A stretch of 64,000 nt of DNA, taken from assembly GCA_010645155.1 (NCBI GenBank), contig JAAGOF010000109.1, positions 1,238,006 to 1,302,005 of the forward strand, given 5' to 3'. Made by a program: the position numbers and the translations under genes. Shown in pieces: positions 45,568-57,074 of this stretch (positions are counted from its first letter, which is position 1; every line of letters starts with the position of its first letter). Under the pieces are notes generated by a model. That model was not told where the DNA came from. It ran no database searches and saw only the letters and a program-made list of their open reading frames with translations. Origin of the DNA: Tigriopus japonicus (lineage: Eukaryota; Arthropoda; Copepoda; Harpacticoida; Harpacticidae).

Positions 45568-48500
45568 TTGAAATATTTCACTATATCATCGGACAAAGAA
45601 CTGAAATTCTTTCAGGGAACGGAAAAAATAGTGATGGTTCAACTAACAATAATGAATGATAATATTCTGTTTTATTGTACTTTATGATGATAATGTGGGG
45701 TGGTTAATTTACGGTACTTCAGAAGGGATCACTCAGTTGTGTTCATTTTAATATTTGACGACGTTTTTGGTACAATTGAGACAAATTCATCATTTTTTGT
45801 TTTACTTTTCATTTTACATCCTTTCATTTAACGTTTTCAAAATGTTCATTATGTAATGTTTCGTTGATGATTTTTTACGTATCATAAAATTCTGCACTTG
45901 CATTGATCTTGAAAGTTAAGGACAAATATTACAGAGATTTGGAAAGTAGGAGCATTTGAAATGTTCACAATCCTCAGATATTTTAACTGGTTTCATCTTT
46001 GCCAACAATGTTCAACTCTGACTGAAGTTTTTAAGGTCAGCTTTTAACAGGCACAGAGCATTAAAACATCTTTTTCTCAATAACTACATTGAAAAATATT
46101 AAATTGTTCCCGCTCTGGGAACGTTTGGAAGTAAAGGGTTAATTAAATTAATTGCTATGTGAAAATGGGTTCCAAGATTTTGAAGACAAAATTACAGAAG
46201 GAAAGAATCTAAACCACAAATTAAGATGGTACATACCGAGGTTTTTAATATATTTGCTTTTCAAGAGCTTCGATACCTAATCAAATACGAGGAAAAGCTT
46301 TTGAATTATCAAGTTTATCTCCTCTAAAAGCTTCCTGCATAAGCTTAGAATGAATAAGGTGGCCATCTTCCACCGAAAAGTCAATTTCCGAAAATGTTTG
46401 GGCATACACATGCAAAAAAATATTTTTGTGATATTAACTTGCGTGTCAATTTTTCTAAGAAAAGATCCTGGAAATGAAAGCCGGGAAATGAAAAAAACGG
46501 AAAAGGGAAAAATGCAGGAAATCAAGAACAAAGGGTTCTTCGATAAAATTGAATAAAGTGTATTATAAGATTAGATCCTGATAAATGGTTTTGATATTGT
46601 GGTATCTTTGAAAGCTTATGCATGAACGTTTGGGCTCGGTTAAGGTAAATTCAGTTCTTCATCAGGAAGCCAATCAATGCTTGTTAAAATTCAATTTAAT
46701 TAGGGGCAGAGTTTAGTGGGTCAAACTTGGCCGAAAAAGTAGCTTTTGAGTTGGTTACTTTCGACAAAACAGTCCAGGACATGATTGCAATGCCGAAACA
46801 TACATGGAAAAAATTGAAATTGTTGGAAGAACTGGCAAAAAATTTGGAAAAGACGAAGCCTCAAATTAACTGGCAAGACATTTGTATTCGGCAAACATTT
46901 ACAAGAAAACAAGACTAGAAGGCAAAAAAGCCATTAAATTCAGCAGTCTCCTATTGCCAATTGTTACTTACTTTCTTACTCAGCCAATCATGCTGATTAA
47001 AGCGTTCTCAAACTAATCTGTAAAGTATTTCAAATCAATCCGATTGGAAAAGCAGGTGCAAAAAAATATCTTCCGCAAATTTATTATTTTGGCTCCACTT
47101 AATGTGACGCATTACCGTCACAACAATGTAAAAATCGGTCAAAGGAATATTTTTCCATAAACCACCAAAAATCAAACTGTGTTGATTTTCTTAAAGGAAA
47201 GAGAAAAGATGATTTCACACAAATTTCCAAAATAGTACAAAGTAGAAAAAACATCTGACACCTAAGAAAAAGATACAACATCATGAAACTTTGAAAGTGT
47301 TTTACAACCTAGGCTTATGAGAGGCATCTCCTTAGGAAAAAAATATGTCGTTTATGCCTGAGCCAATGATCACCACATCTGAAGAAACTGGATGTAAAAA
47401 ATCAAGTACGACTGCAATTCGGAAAACAATGAAAGTGAATAGAAGATTTTGATTTGATTAGGGAAAAATAATTTAATTCACCTGGTAAAAGGACCCTGCT
47501 TATGTGAGAGTCGTTATTGCTATGTATTTATTTCTATGCCACAAGAACTGCTGTTTTCTGAAATTCAGCGAATACTAGATGAGGTCTTACTCAATGTCTT
47601 AACACACTTCTTTCTTCCTTGTAAAACTAACGGGGATGCTTTAAAATTAATTCCAAAACTCTATCTTTCCCACTTGTTGGTGCCTTGAGCGGATCTCCAA
47701 CTAACGATAATGAAACGATAAATACTGATGACATGGCATTTTTTCTTCACAAACCAGAATTGGCTCAAAGTTTTTTCAGTTTAGAAATGAAATATATTTT
47801 GTCAACTGAAGCTTTAACATGAAACTAAAAAAAGCCAAACAAACCAAGGAGGGCAAGAGAAAAATGCAGCCTTTAACCATTAAAATATCCATGTAAGGGC
47901 TTGAGTACTTCTTATTTTGTGACCTAATGACTGGACTAATCGTTATTGGCATGATCAATCTAAAATGATTGCAAAATCGAATTAAATTTTTGCTTGAACC
48001 TCGTGATTGACGGTGGTGACAACAACAAACAATTGAAGCTTGGAAAAAGCTAAATAACGTGCCCGCGTTGACGCGTCAAAAGGTCCTTGGTTTGAGTTTG
48101 AGATTACATAAAATGAAAACTGATTTCATACTCCTCACAACACAAATAAAAACTCGTATAAGGGTGATTGAGACAGAAAATAATAATGTGTGTCATTAGG
48201 ATCTGAGTCCACCAGGAAATGGGAGTCGTTGAAAAAAGGAACTGAATCGTTTTGTAACACTACAAAAGGCTGACGAAAAACCCGTCCTTTTCACGTTGTT
48301 TCAGTACCGCAGAGAGTGTTTTGAAAAACTCAAGTCTCTGCGAATTGTTTTTAGGACGGTTTTTATCATTTTTTTAATACAGAAAAGAGCAAATGATTGA
48401 TGACTTAAGTTTAGTAAAGGAGGAATTAGTATTTTAACTTTAGAAAGGATTTGTCTTGAGTCTCGTGGGAGCTATTTATTGAGACGTTTACAATGATATA

Positions 48501-48816
48501 TTGTCGAGTGAAGAGGAGGAGTTCTTGTCTTTTCTTTAAAATATATTTACAAGGTATCATATCAAGGTATTATGCTAGAAAAGCTTTTGTTGAGGAGGGC
48601 TTCAAACAGTGGTTCAACTTTAAAATACGAAACACTTAAAGTGACAGGTGTCAAAGGGAAACATGCAAATATGCTTGTATTCTGGCGGTAAAAACAGAAA
48701 GAGCACCTTTATGATAACTCGAATTTTTCAGGTCCTCACAAAGGTCAGGACGTCTTGCGCAAATGCGACAAAGCATTGACTCCAACTGTTTTTCCATTTC
48801 AGTTCAATTTGAGACC
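45568..48816. other. AT-rich intergenic, no supported gene
   Basis: Mostly low-complexity AT-rich DNA with short frames. One stretch (46705-46918) could be read as a 70-codon exon after an AATTAG acceptor, but nothing connects to it. A splice acceptor ATTTCAG ending at 48802 marks the start of the SLC7 coding exon. Confidence 0.45.
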
Positions 48817-50277
48817 ATGACCTCGCCAAAGATACCTTGCAAATCCGACACGATCCCTCTTTGTCCCAAAATGACCGAGAAACCTCAGGTAAAGAGGGTC
48901 ATCTCTGGTTGGAATGCGGGGATGTTCATTATGTGCAGTACCATTGGTTCGGGGATTTTCATATCGCCCAAGGCTGTTTTGGCCGGCACAGGATCACCCG
49001 GGATGGCCGTCATATTTTGGGCTCTTGGGGGATTTGTATTCACCCTGAATGCCTTCATCTACGCGGAGTTGGCGTTGACCTTTCCCGAAATGGGCTCAGA
49101 TTATGTGTTCCTTTACCACGGCCTTGGAGACTTGCCAGCCTTTATTTTTATGTGGACTGCCCTGGTTTTCGAAAGTACCTCAAGTCGGTGCGTCACTTCC
49201 CTCACAGTGGGTCTTTATACGTGTTCCTTGTTTTGGAACCACGTGGATTCTCTGTGGCAAGTCCAAGTGCTTATTGCCATACTGACCCTTTGTGTGTTGA
49301 CCTTCATTCATTGTCGTGGAACGTTAGAGGCCGTCTGGGTGTCGAGTCTGCTCACTTACTCGAAATTGGTGGGTATTGCCGTCATCATTGGAACCGCTCT
49401 GTATCAAATATTTAATATTCATCATGGGATTCCCAACGTTGATAAGTGGTTTCAAAACACAACACAAACTTTGGATGGTTTTGTTCAAGCCTTTTACGCC
49501 ACTTATTGGGCCTATTCAGGAATCGCACCCAGCGTAACTATTGTGGAAGAGCTGGAGCAACCCGTGAAGACCAATCTTTTATTAGCAGTGGGGTTAAGTA
49601 TGACTCTAGTCACCCTGGTGTATGTCACGACCAATTTTGCTTATTGCCTGGTTTTGTCCCCACAAGAATTACTGGCCTCATCGGCTGTGGCAGTGACCTA
49701 TATGACCAAGGCCTTTCCAATTCTTGCTCCCATCATGATTTTCTTCGTCATTTGTTCCACTCTTGGCACTCTGAATAATACTATCTTATCTGTGGCAAGG
49801 TTACTCTTGGCCGGTGCTCGTAAAGGCCATTTGCCTCGAGCGTGTTCTTTGTTGAACGTGTCAAGGAACACCCCGATCTTTAATCTGCTAATGTCATTGG
49901 TGTTAACCATTCCTTTGCTTTTCTTTGGTGGCATCAACCAGCTGATTCAATTCTCAGGTTTTATGTCAATCCTTTTCGGAACTTGTGCCATATTTTCCCT
50001 CATCAAAGTCAGGCTAACTCAACCCAAGAAAGTGAAAACTTTTCAATTGCCGTTGATAATCCCGATCTTCCAGTTTCTAGTTTATTTTCTAATCCTTGGT
50101 TATTCAATCTACTGTCGTCCCTACACTTTTGCTTTAGCCTTGTGTCTGGTTTTGTCTGGGATCCCCGTCTATTACGTTTTCGTTGATAGAGACTTGCCTA
50201 AAATATTGGTTTCACTGGACGAACATGTCACGTGTTTTTTTCAGAGGGCTCTTAACTCCTTGCCTGAAGATGTCTAG
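48817..50277 (+). CDS. SLC7-family amino-acid transporter (light-chain type)
   Basis: One uninterrupted frame of 486 aa from ATG 48817, which lies 14 nt after a strong acceptor (TTTTTCCATTTCAG); the frame is open further upstream but that part is probably intronic. About twelve membrane helices are visible. Motifs of the APC superfamily are present: GSGIFISP in helix 1 (substrate-binding loop), YAELALTFPEMGSDY, and EELEQPVKTN after helix 6. The best overall match is the heteromeric light chains (LAT, b0,+AT). Members exchange neutral, cationic or aromatic amino acids across the plasma membrane. At the position of the cysteine that normally bonds to the heavy chain (4F2hc or rBAT) the sequence reads FWNHVDS, without Cys. 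The lack of introns is unusual among these neighbours. Confidence 0.88.
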   Translation: MTSPKIPCKSDTIPLCPKMTEKPQVKRVISGWNAGMFIMCSTIGSGIFISPKAVLAGTGSPGMAVIFWALGGFVFTLNAFIYAELALTFPEMGSDYVFLYHGLGDLPAFIFMWTALVFESTSSRCVTSLTVGLYTCSLFWNHVDSLWQVQVLIAILTLCVLTFIHCRGTLEAVWVSSLLTYSKLVGIAVIIGTALYQIFNIHHGIPNVDKWFQNTTQTLDGFVQAFYATYWAYSGIAPSVTIVEELEQPVKTNLLLAVGLSMTLVTLVYVTTNFAYCLVLSPQELLASSAVAVTYMTKAFPILAPIMIFFVICSTLGTLNNTILSVARLLLAGARKGHLPRACSLLNVSRNTPIFNLLMSLVLTIPLLFFGGINQLIQFSGFMSILFGTCAIFSLIKVRLTQPKKVKTFQLPLIIPIFQFLVYFLILGYSIYCRPYTFALALCLVLSGIPVYYVFVDRDLPKILVSLDEHVTCFFQRALNSLPEDV

Positions 50278-50280
50278 TAA

Positions 50281-50292
50281 AATAAAAATAAA
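50281..50292 (+). terminator. Tandem poly(A) signals 3 nt after the SLC7 stop
   Basis: Two AATAAA hexamers in a row begin three bases after the TAG stop, implying a very short 3'UTR. Confidence 0.55.
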
Positions 50293-51443
50293 ATGATTTT
50301 TTCGAACCATGTTATGGATACAAGGTTATAACCGTCAGACATATAACTTGATTAAGAGAGCAACATGGTAAATCAAAATAAAACCAAACGAGAACAACGC
50401 CTTTTTATCGGGCCATGCCATGAACAATGTCCATTACTGATACAATACATTAAATCATGTTTGAAGATAGTAAAAATGAATCTGATTAACGGCAATCCAT
50501 GCCCTAGGTAGTGTCGTTAATTACATTCCTTCCTCTCTACCGACCGTTTTGGAGATTACGCTCAAAGTTCGAATGAAGGGTGTTGAGCACATTTGTCTTG
50601 AGTTGCCACTGCTTAAGTTGTGGTTTCCTTCCTGCTTAAACCACCATCTCCTACAAAAAACAAACAATTGCCGTGTGTGCCATGGTTCATTCTCCACGTA
50701 GGAACACCGTTCTCAAGTGTACGTACACGAATTGCTATTGCCCTTGGTGAGATGAGTTGTTGAAGAGTCTTGTGGTGGTTCAGGCAGTTCGCCGTAAGTG
50801 CTCATACCTGAGAAGATTCCAAGCATTCATGACATATACGATTCGCTGGGATCGACTACAAAAACTTGAAAATACCCACATACCTTCGCTGGATAAACAT
50901 TTCATTTTTCAATAGGGCCCAGTTCTTTCACATCTTAGATGTCCAACCATGAGTTTACCATAAAGAGTCTTATGTTACACCAAGTTTCAGCAAAATGAAA
51001 CTGGGACGCAGATTGATTTTCACATTTTTTGAACATTTTATGTCAGGCAAATATTGCTCCTCAGTTGTAATAAAATCCATAAAGTGCATTTATCAGAGAA
51101 TAAGCCTTATTTCAGCCTTCAATAAACTTTACAATTGTAAGTTTCTTTTTGGAATTTAGCAATTAGTCAATCCCATTTTGAGTGCCTCTGATAACGCTGA
51201 AGAGCCCGACTCTAATCGTGAAAGTTGAATTTAAGCATGAGACTGACATGTTTGCTGCAGGGGGACCTCCAAAGCCCCGCGACGTCGAGAGTGTACCACC
51301 AAGAAAAATCACCCACCCACCCATCCATAGATACGACCATCAACCAACAACGGTGGTCGGGCCGTTCACTCCCCCATGCCGTCATGATAATCGTCGTTCG
51401 CGTCTTTTAAAGTTTTCTTAGCCCCCAATGGGATGGATGTTCT

Positions 51444-51454
51444 TGCGCATGCGG
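51444..51454. promoter_or_regulatory. NRF-1-like site in a CpG-richer island
   Basis: TGCGCATGCGG differs at one position from the NRF-1 consensus core. It is flanked by CTCGCTCGCTCTCG-like sequence. May mark the promoter of the sarcospan-like gene, which would then have a long 5'UTR intron; inference only. Confidence 0.25.
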
Positions 51455-54025
51455 ATTCCTCTCTATCTCACTCGCTCGCTCTCGTCTCGTTTGCGGACCA
51501 AACGTATGTGCTAGTACAGACAAGAAGAGGCCAAATGGTTCTGGTTTCTCTCAGGCCATGCAGTACTACTCAAGTGTACAAGAACACATTTTTGGGCATG
51601 TTTCTTTGGGTCAAAGACGAGTGACCAGATTGGGAAGGGATGCGTTAATACCCCAACCGGATAGTAGACCATGGTCCTCGACCTATTACTAGGTTTTAGA
51701 TACATGTGGCCTTACTCTACACACATGAGGGAGGCTCAGTCAAGGCCCGTCATTTTGGGGTAGCTTCATTGGCGTTTTGCTGGTCACACACACCCAAAAC
51801 CCATTGCTAGTGTACTGTATGCATTAGCCATGTGCCAATGAACGAAAGAGTGGAACGAGTAGAGCGGGAGGAGAAAAGAGACGGCGAGAGGAAGAACCAG
51901 AATGGTTTTCGATTTGGTTTGAGGATGAGAGAGTGCTATGTACAGCAGTTGTTCTTGAGTTTCCCACTCGGTTGGACCGGGAGTAAATATTGTCTCATAG
52001 ATTGTGCCAAGTGCCCAGTGGAGTTTCAAATTGAGTGAGATATGTGGGCCAGAGGAAGTGAATTATTTTTCATTGTGTCGACTTGATCAGGGCTCCAGAT
52101 CCTCCATCAAAGTGCTGGCTTGACGATTCATAGTGCAGTGACACCTTCGGCATTGCCATAGGTGAGTTCATTCACATGGCCAAATCAGCTGTTGTAATTA
52201 GGGTCAGCTGGCAATTCAAACATCACATCGTGCATTTGACGGTTCCAGGAGCCAATGGCGTGTTTGTGTGCTTGCTCTATCTTAAAATTCGATCTGAATT
52301 CAATTTAACCAGCGATACTTCTTTCAATGAGAGACCGCTCATAAAAATCCAATCAGAAAATACCTCCGTCGGAGGTAGTCGGTAGATGTATCAAAATTTC
52401 GGAATGGCATGATCAAAACAGTTTCCCCTACTCGATCTCTTTGATAGGGCCTTCGCCAAGATTACTGACTATATCGCCGATTGAACGAGCTCACGAAACC
52501 AAGAGACGATGATCTTTTGGAGGAAGGAGACGAAGAAGGATGAGAGGTCATTGCTTCTTCTTCTTCTCCTCTGAGAACTCAACTCCAAAGGGGACGACGT
52601 CTTGTCTTCTCATCTCAGGAAATGAGAGGTCTCTTTGGCTCGAGAAATCATGTTAGGGCATGAAATTCAGTCGAACCGCTTCTTCAGGGAATTTGCTGAG
52701 ATATTTAAGCGCCTGTGCTGATATTGCAAAATCCATTTGGTTCCAAACCAAAGTTTATGGGATCACTATTTCAACCTCTTAGTGGAGTCAGGAGGTCTAA
52801 AATTCCCAAGAATCCCTTTAGCATCCCGAAAGGGATGCATTACTATGTTCTGCCAGACCTCTCCGTGACATTTGATGTCAAAGAAACGAATTTTGAACGC
52901 AGGAAAGAGTGCAAGTAATCATAAGAGTGGTTAACATTTCTTATGTCAATTTTTATAGGATCCTTAATGGACTTTTAAGACTTTGTTTTAACAGGTGTTA
53001 TTAAAGAGGTGAGCAGTATTATTGAAGTAGAGGACGTGGCACTTTGCCCTTCACATGCACTCAAGTCGGAAATCGCTTTAATTTATGACGCTGGAAATGG
53101 AAAATTTTTGAAGGGGCGTTTCCGGGATTGCAGTTCGCGAGATTCATTCGTTTTCTTCCATTTCTATTCGAAACAATTTTCACTTGAGGTTAGTTATTGG
53201 TTGAAACGATGAATTTGCTCAAGTAACAAAGGCTAAAAGCTCGCGGACTTGGTAGTTCAGCGTATAATTAGGTTATTGTTTTATTCATGGTTAAGGGAGG
53301 TTAGTTGATATTTTTTGTCAAGATTTACTACTTTCATCTCTTCAAAAACATGGATTTGTGCTAATGTTGACGGAATCTCTTTTCTCAAAAGTCGGGTATT
53401 TTCGGCAAATGTAATTTTCAACTGCATTTTGCCAACATCCGGTCAAAACAAGAAGTTGCCTTTCTTTGATGTGTTTGAGTTTGCCTGAAGCGTTAGAAAA
53501 GAGGGTGCAACATAAATTCTTCACGTTTGAGTCTTTGTAAATTTGGGTTTCTTGTTCTTTGAAAATATCGAGCCACTTCCGATAAGTTTGTTGACACCGT
53601 TTTATCCAGTAAAAAGTTTTTGACCAAATCGAAACTCTTTAGAAGCCAGTAAACATTCGAGCTAGTAAAGAAATCGTGATGTGACGGTGCTAAAACGTGG
53701 GACAATATGATTCAAAGCCTCTCCTCTACCAGAAGTGCTTTGTGGTCGACTGCGCATTGAGGAACTGCAAGAGGAAAGAAGGTTTTGTCACGACGACCGA
53801 GTGCAAAAGATACCTCGGAGAAGAGACTTTTTTCTGGGTCCGCATTCCTTCCCAGAGTTCAAGCTCGGGCAAATAATAGCAGACCTCGGAAAGCCTCATT
53901 GTGATAGTCCGTTTGGCAAATGACTCCCACTTTTTTCTCTTCTTCAACCACGGCATTGGTTCTCGTTTTCACACACACAGAGATCACTTGGACTCATACG
54001 ACGATATGAGGAGAGAGCATACACA

Positions 54026-54048
54026 ATGGCACCATTTGATGGTGCCAT
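54026..54048. repeat. Perfect short hairpin
   Basis: ATGGCACCAT and its exact complement are separated by three bases. No associated gene or element is evident. Confidence 0.5.
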
Positions 54049-54306
54049 AGAATCGAGATGATATTGCAATCCTCCCAGCTACAGTAATTCAGAGTAATGC
54101 TTCATTTCGGGCGGTGGAACACCTATATCAGTACTACTGAAAGAGGATGCTAAAAATCGGACTACCTCTTTCACAGACTGTAGTTGGCTCGTTATGAGGA
54201 TTCTGTGCAAACCTTGTTCTTCCTGGTCACTTAGTCGGAAACCCATCAAAAAGTTCTTATCCATCCTTCTTTTTCTCAACCATTCCCAAAAGGGCCCTTT
54301 CATCGG

Positions 54307-54344
54307 TGGAGAGAGAGAAAGAGAAAGAAAGAGAGAGAGAGAGG
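54307..54344. repeat. (GA)n purine microsatellite
   Basis: A nearly pure run of GA and GAAA units over 38 bp. Confidence 0.75.
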
Positions 54345-57074
54345 ATTTTCTCTTTCAATGTGTCGGACGTCCATCGTTCATTTGACAGTGAATTCAGCCT
54401 TAGGACCCCCCAAAATGAAGAGGAACTTAGAGTATGCCCTTAAAATGAGCAATTTCACGATTTCCTTTTCGTTCACCCGCTCTTAAAAACTTCGGGAGAA
54501 AAGGGACCGAAAGAAGCAGTAGTGCGTAGTTTGTCTCTTGAGGGGACATTTGATTTTCAAGCACGAGACGATGATCCATGACGATGAGGAATGGGATTGT
54601 CGAAAGACTGCTCTTCCACAGATCTTGACTTTGTACCCTCGGACCTGAAACCCGAGAGCCAGAGTCAAAGGTACAAATGTGAATGAGATAAAGTTTTCGT
54701 TTAGTAAAACTTGAAGTACGTAGGTAGGAAGGTAGCATACACCTTCCCTAGGGTTATTTTCAAACGGTTGCCAGATTTCATTTATTGCCGCACAAGAACA
54801 ATTTGGAGAACTGGAACAGGGAGCTCTGCCCGAAAAGAAACCTTTAATTTGAAATCGCTTTCAACCTCTCTTAAATGATCTTGCACCTATTCAGAATCCC
54901 TTGCCCTTGAGGTATAGTAATTGAAAGGCGAATCGTTTACATTGAATTGAAATCTTCCGCTTATTACCCCTCCATGAATCATCAAGAGCCAAGGGTGAAT
55001 CTTAATCCCGGTCACGCTGGTGCGGATTATTTCACTTTTTTCCAGTCAGTCAAATTTAGGCCCCGGTGAGACTTCTCTTCTTGACAGCCTGAAACCCCGA
55101 CCAATCAATCAAAATTGATGCAAGGTTTGAGCCTGAAACCAAGCACGAGCCTTTCTAGTCCCACTAGCATTCATTTAACCACCAAACATAGAGATTCATT
55201 CATTGCTAGTGGGTGTAACACGACCACGATACCACCCGAATTCTCTCCGGTGCATTCCTTGTGCGAACCCATCTTCTGGCCCGATGATCGTTATAGGCAT
55301 GATGATTTCGAGATAATGAACACCCGACCAGCGGAAGCTATCCCTCCGGCTATTTATCAGAGCCTGCTTGGTTTCTCTACCATGCGTTAATAGATGACCA
55401 TATGCAAATTTTGGCCTTCTCGGTCGGTGAAGCGGAAAACGATGACTTCACCAAGTTCTTGCTTCCACGGACACTCACCATCTCACTCAGTGGCCCAGTG
55501 CCTCTTTTAAAGATATATTTATGACATTGAGAAGCATGATGATGCAAATTTCTCGACTTCTTGTGATTATCAGAAACAGTGGGGAGTGATGATTCCATGC
55601 AAGGGATTGGATTTCAAGAACTCTCACTTGCCCATTCCTTACACGGAGTAGGCAAGACAGCATCATTTCTTGCTCAAGATTACTAGGATTCCGGGATGGT
55701 TCAATGAATTGCTTCGAAGACAGCCATGTTTTCTCATTATCATCCGTCTGATCTCAGGCGAGATCACGATCGGCCAACACACCGAATGAATCCGGCCAAG
55801 AATGAGATTTTCATTTTTCCTCAGAAAATGTCGTGATCAATTTTGAAGAAGGGGAAGAGAGAGAGAGAGATTTGGGCTTGCTGTTGTTGTTGATTCCAAA
55901 CTTGAAGCTACTACTAACATGTTCCATTTGGGAGAGACGTTTGGATTGCAAAGTAAAGATTTTTGAAACGCCTTCAATTTGACTCGATGTCAGTCAAGAC
56001 AGGTGAGCTTAAAGGGCGTGAACTTGAGAGTGAAATTCTGAGATTGGCAAGTGGCAGACAGGTCTTGGCATTCCTGAAACAGACACCTGAAAGATATTGG
56101 ACGAATGAGATGATTGGAGACTTGAGCTTAAAGTGTGTCTGGAACTTTCTACTCACACCCAATCGTGAACGGCATCACCCAGCCCCAGAACTTGGGCATT
56201 TCAAGCCGAAAAAAAGGCTTAGAATTGAGATAAAGCACAATCTTATCTTACTCGCTCCACTTTGGCTCAGAATTGTCCGGTTTCATAGACTCAAATCCCT
56301 CTTGAATGAAGTAGTAGAACCTCTCTCTCTGTGTGCCTATTCTTGAAAAAGCCCGCAGGATTGACCATCTGCAGGAGTTACATTTGGCAGAATGATGAAT
56401 GTATAATACGCAAAAAGGCATGCCAATGATGCATTCTCTTTTCCTAGGCCCATCCCACTAACAAATGAAGTTGTTTTGCCCGAGTTTCTCTTCACTGTCT
56501 GGGCGGCCCCATCAAAATCACCTCAATTCCGCAGTACATGTCTTTCAGAGAGAGACTTCTGCTCTCGTTCCTCCTCAGGCTTCTCAGCAGATGGAGGAAA
56601 GACGTCGTTTTTCTTGACTTTATCTTGATGAAAGGGTTGAGCTCTGGATTTGCTTGCTTTGCTTGTCAAGGTTTCTAAAATGAAACGAAGCCAGATTTCA
56701 AGATTTTGTTTACTTTGGCGCCGTTCCTCATTTGGGTTTGATTGAGATCAGGATGTAACTGTTTGACGAACAAGTTTGACAACTGTATAGCCACAGATTG
56801 AGAGGTTATTGTGGGCAGAGACAAATCAAGATATCAAAAAAGCCTAAACTGGTTAAGAGCTCTCACGAATGGGGAATCATACTGCGGTTGTAAATGAATG
56901 AATAAGTACGCTGTCACACCGACCTCCCCCAGACTCAAGTGAATAATGATCATTCCAACCGCTCTTTTTTTACTAACTTCACCACCCATTAGAAATCGAG
57001 TTTGAGTGCGATGAATGAACCCCATATTATTCTCCTTTCCAGGATGATTTGCCAAAGATTTTAAACTTGACGCA

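Larger units (their letters stand above)
50293..57074. other. Gap upstream of the sarcospan-like gene
   Basis: No supported gene. At about 51.2-51.5 kb the sequence is richer in CpG and has an NRF-1-like TGCGCATGCGG (51444-51454), a possible promoter of the gene that codes from 57075. Purine tracts lie at 54307-54344 and 55857-55871, and a 10-bp perfect hairpin at 54026-54048. Open frames of 90-127 codons occur (55115-55390, 55963-56346) but resemble nothing known. Confidence 0.45.

Noticed and set aside
48763..48816. Longer N terminus of the SLC7 transporter
   Set aside because: The extra codons contain the polypyrimidine tract and acceptor; the added residues match nothing in the family.
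55963..56346. 127-codon frame upstream of the sarcospan-like gene
   Set aside because: No recognisable family, poor start context, and no linked exon.
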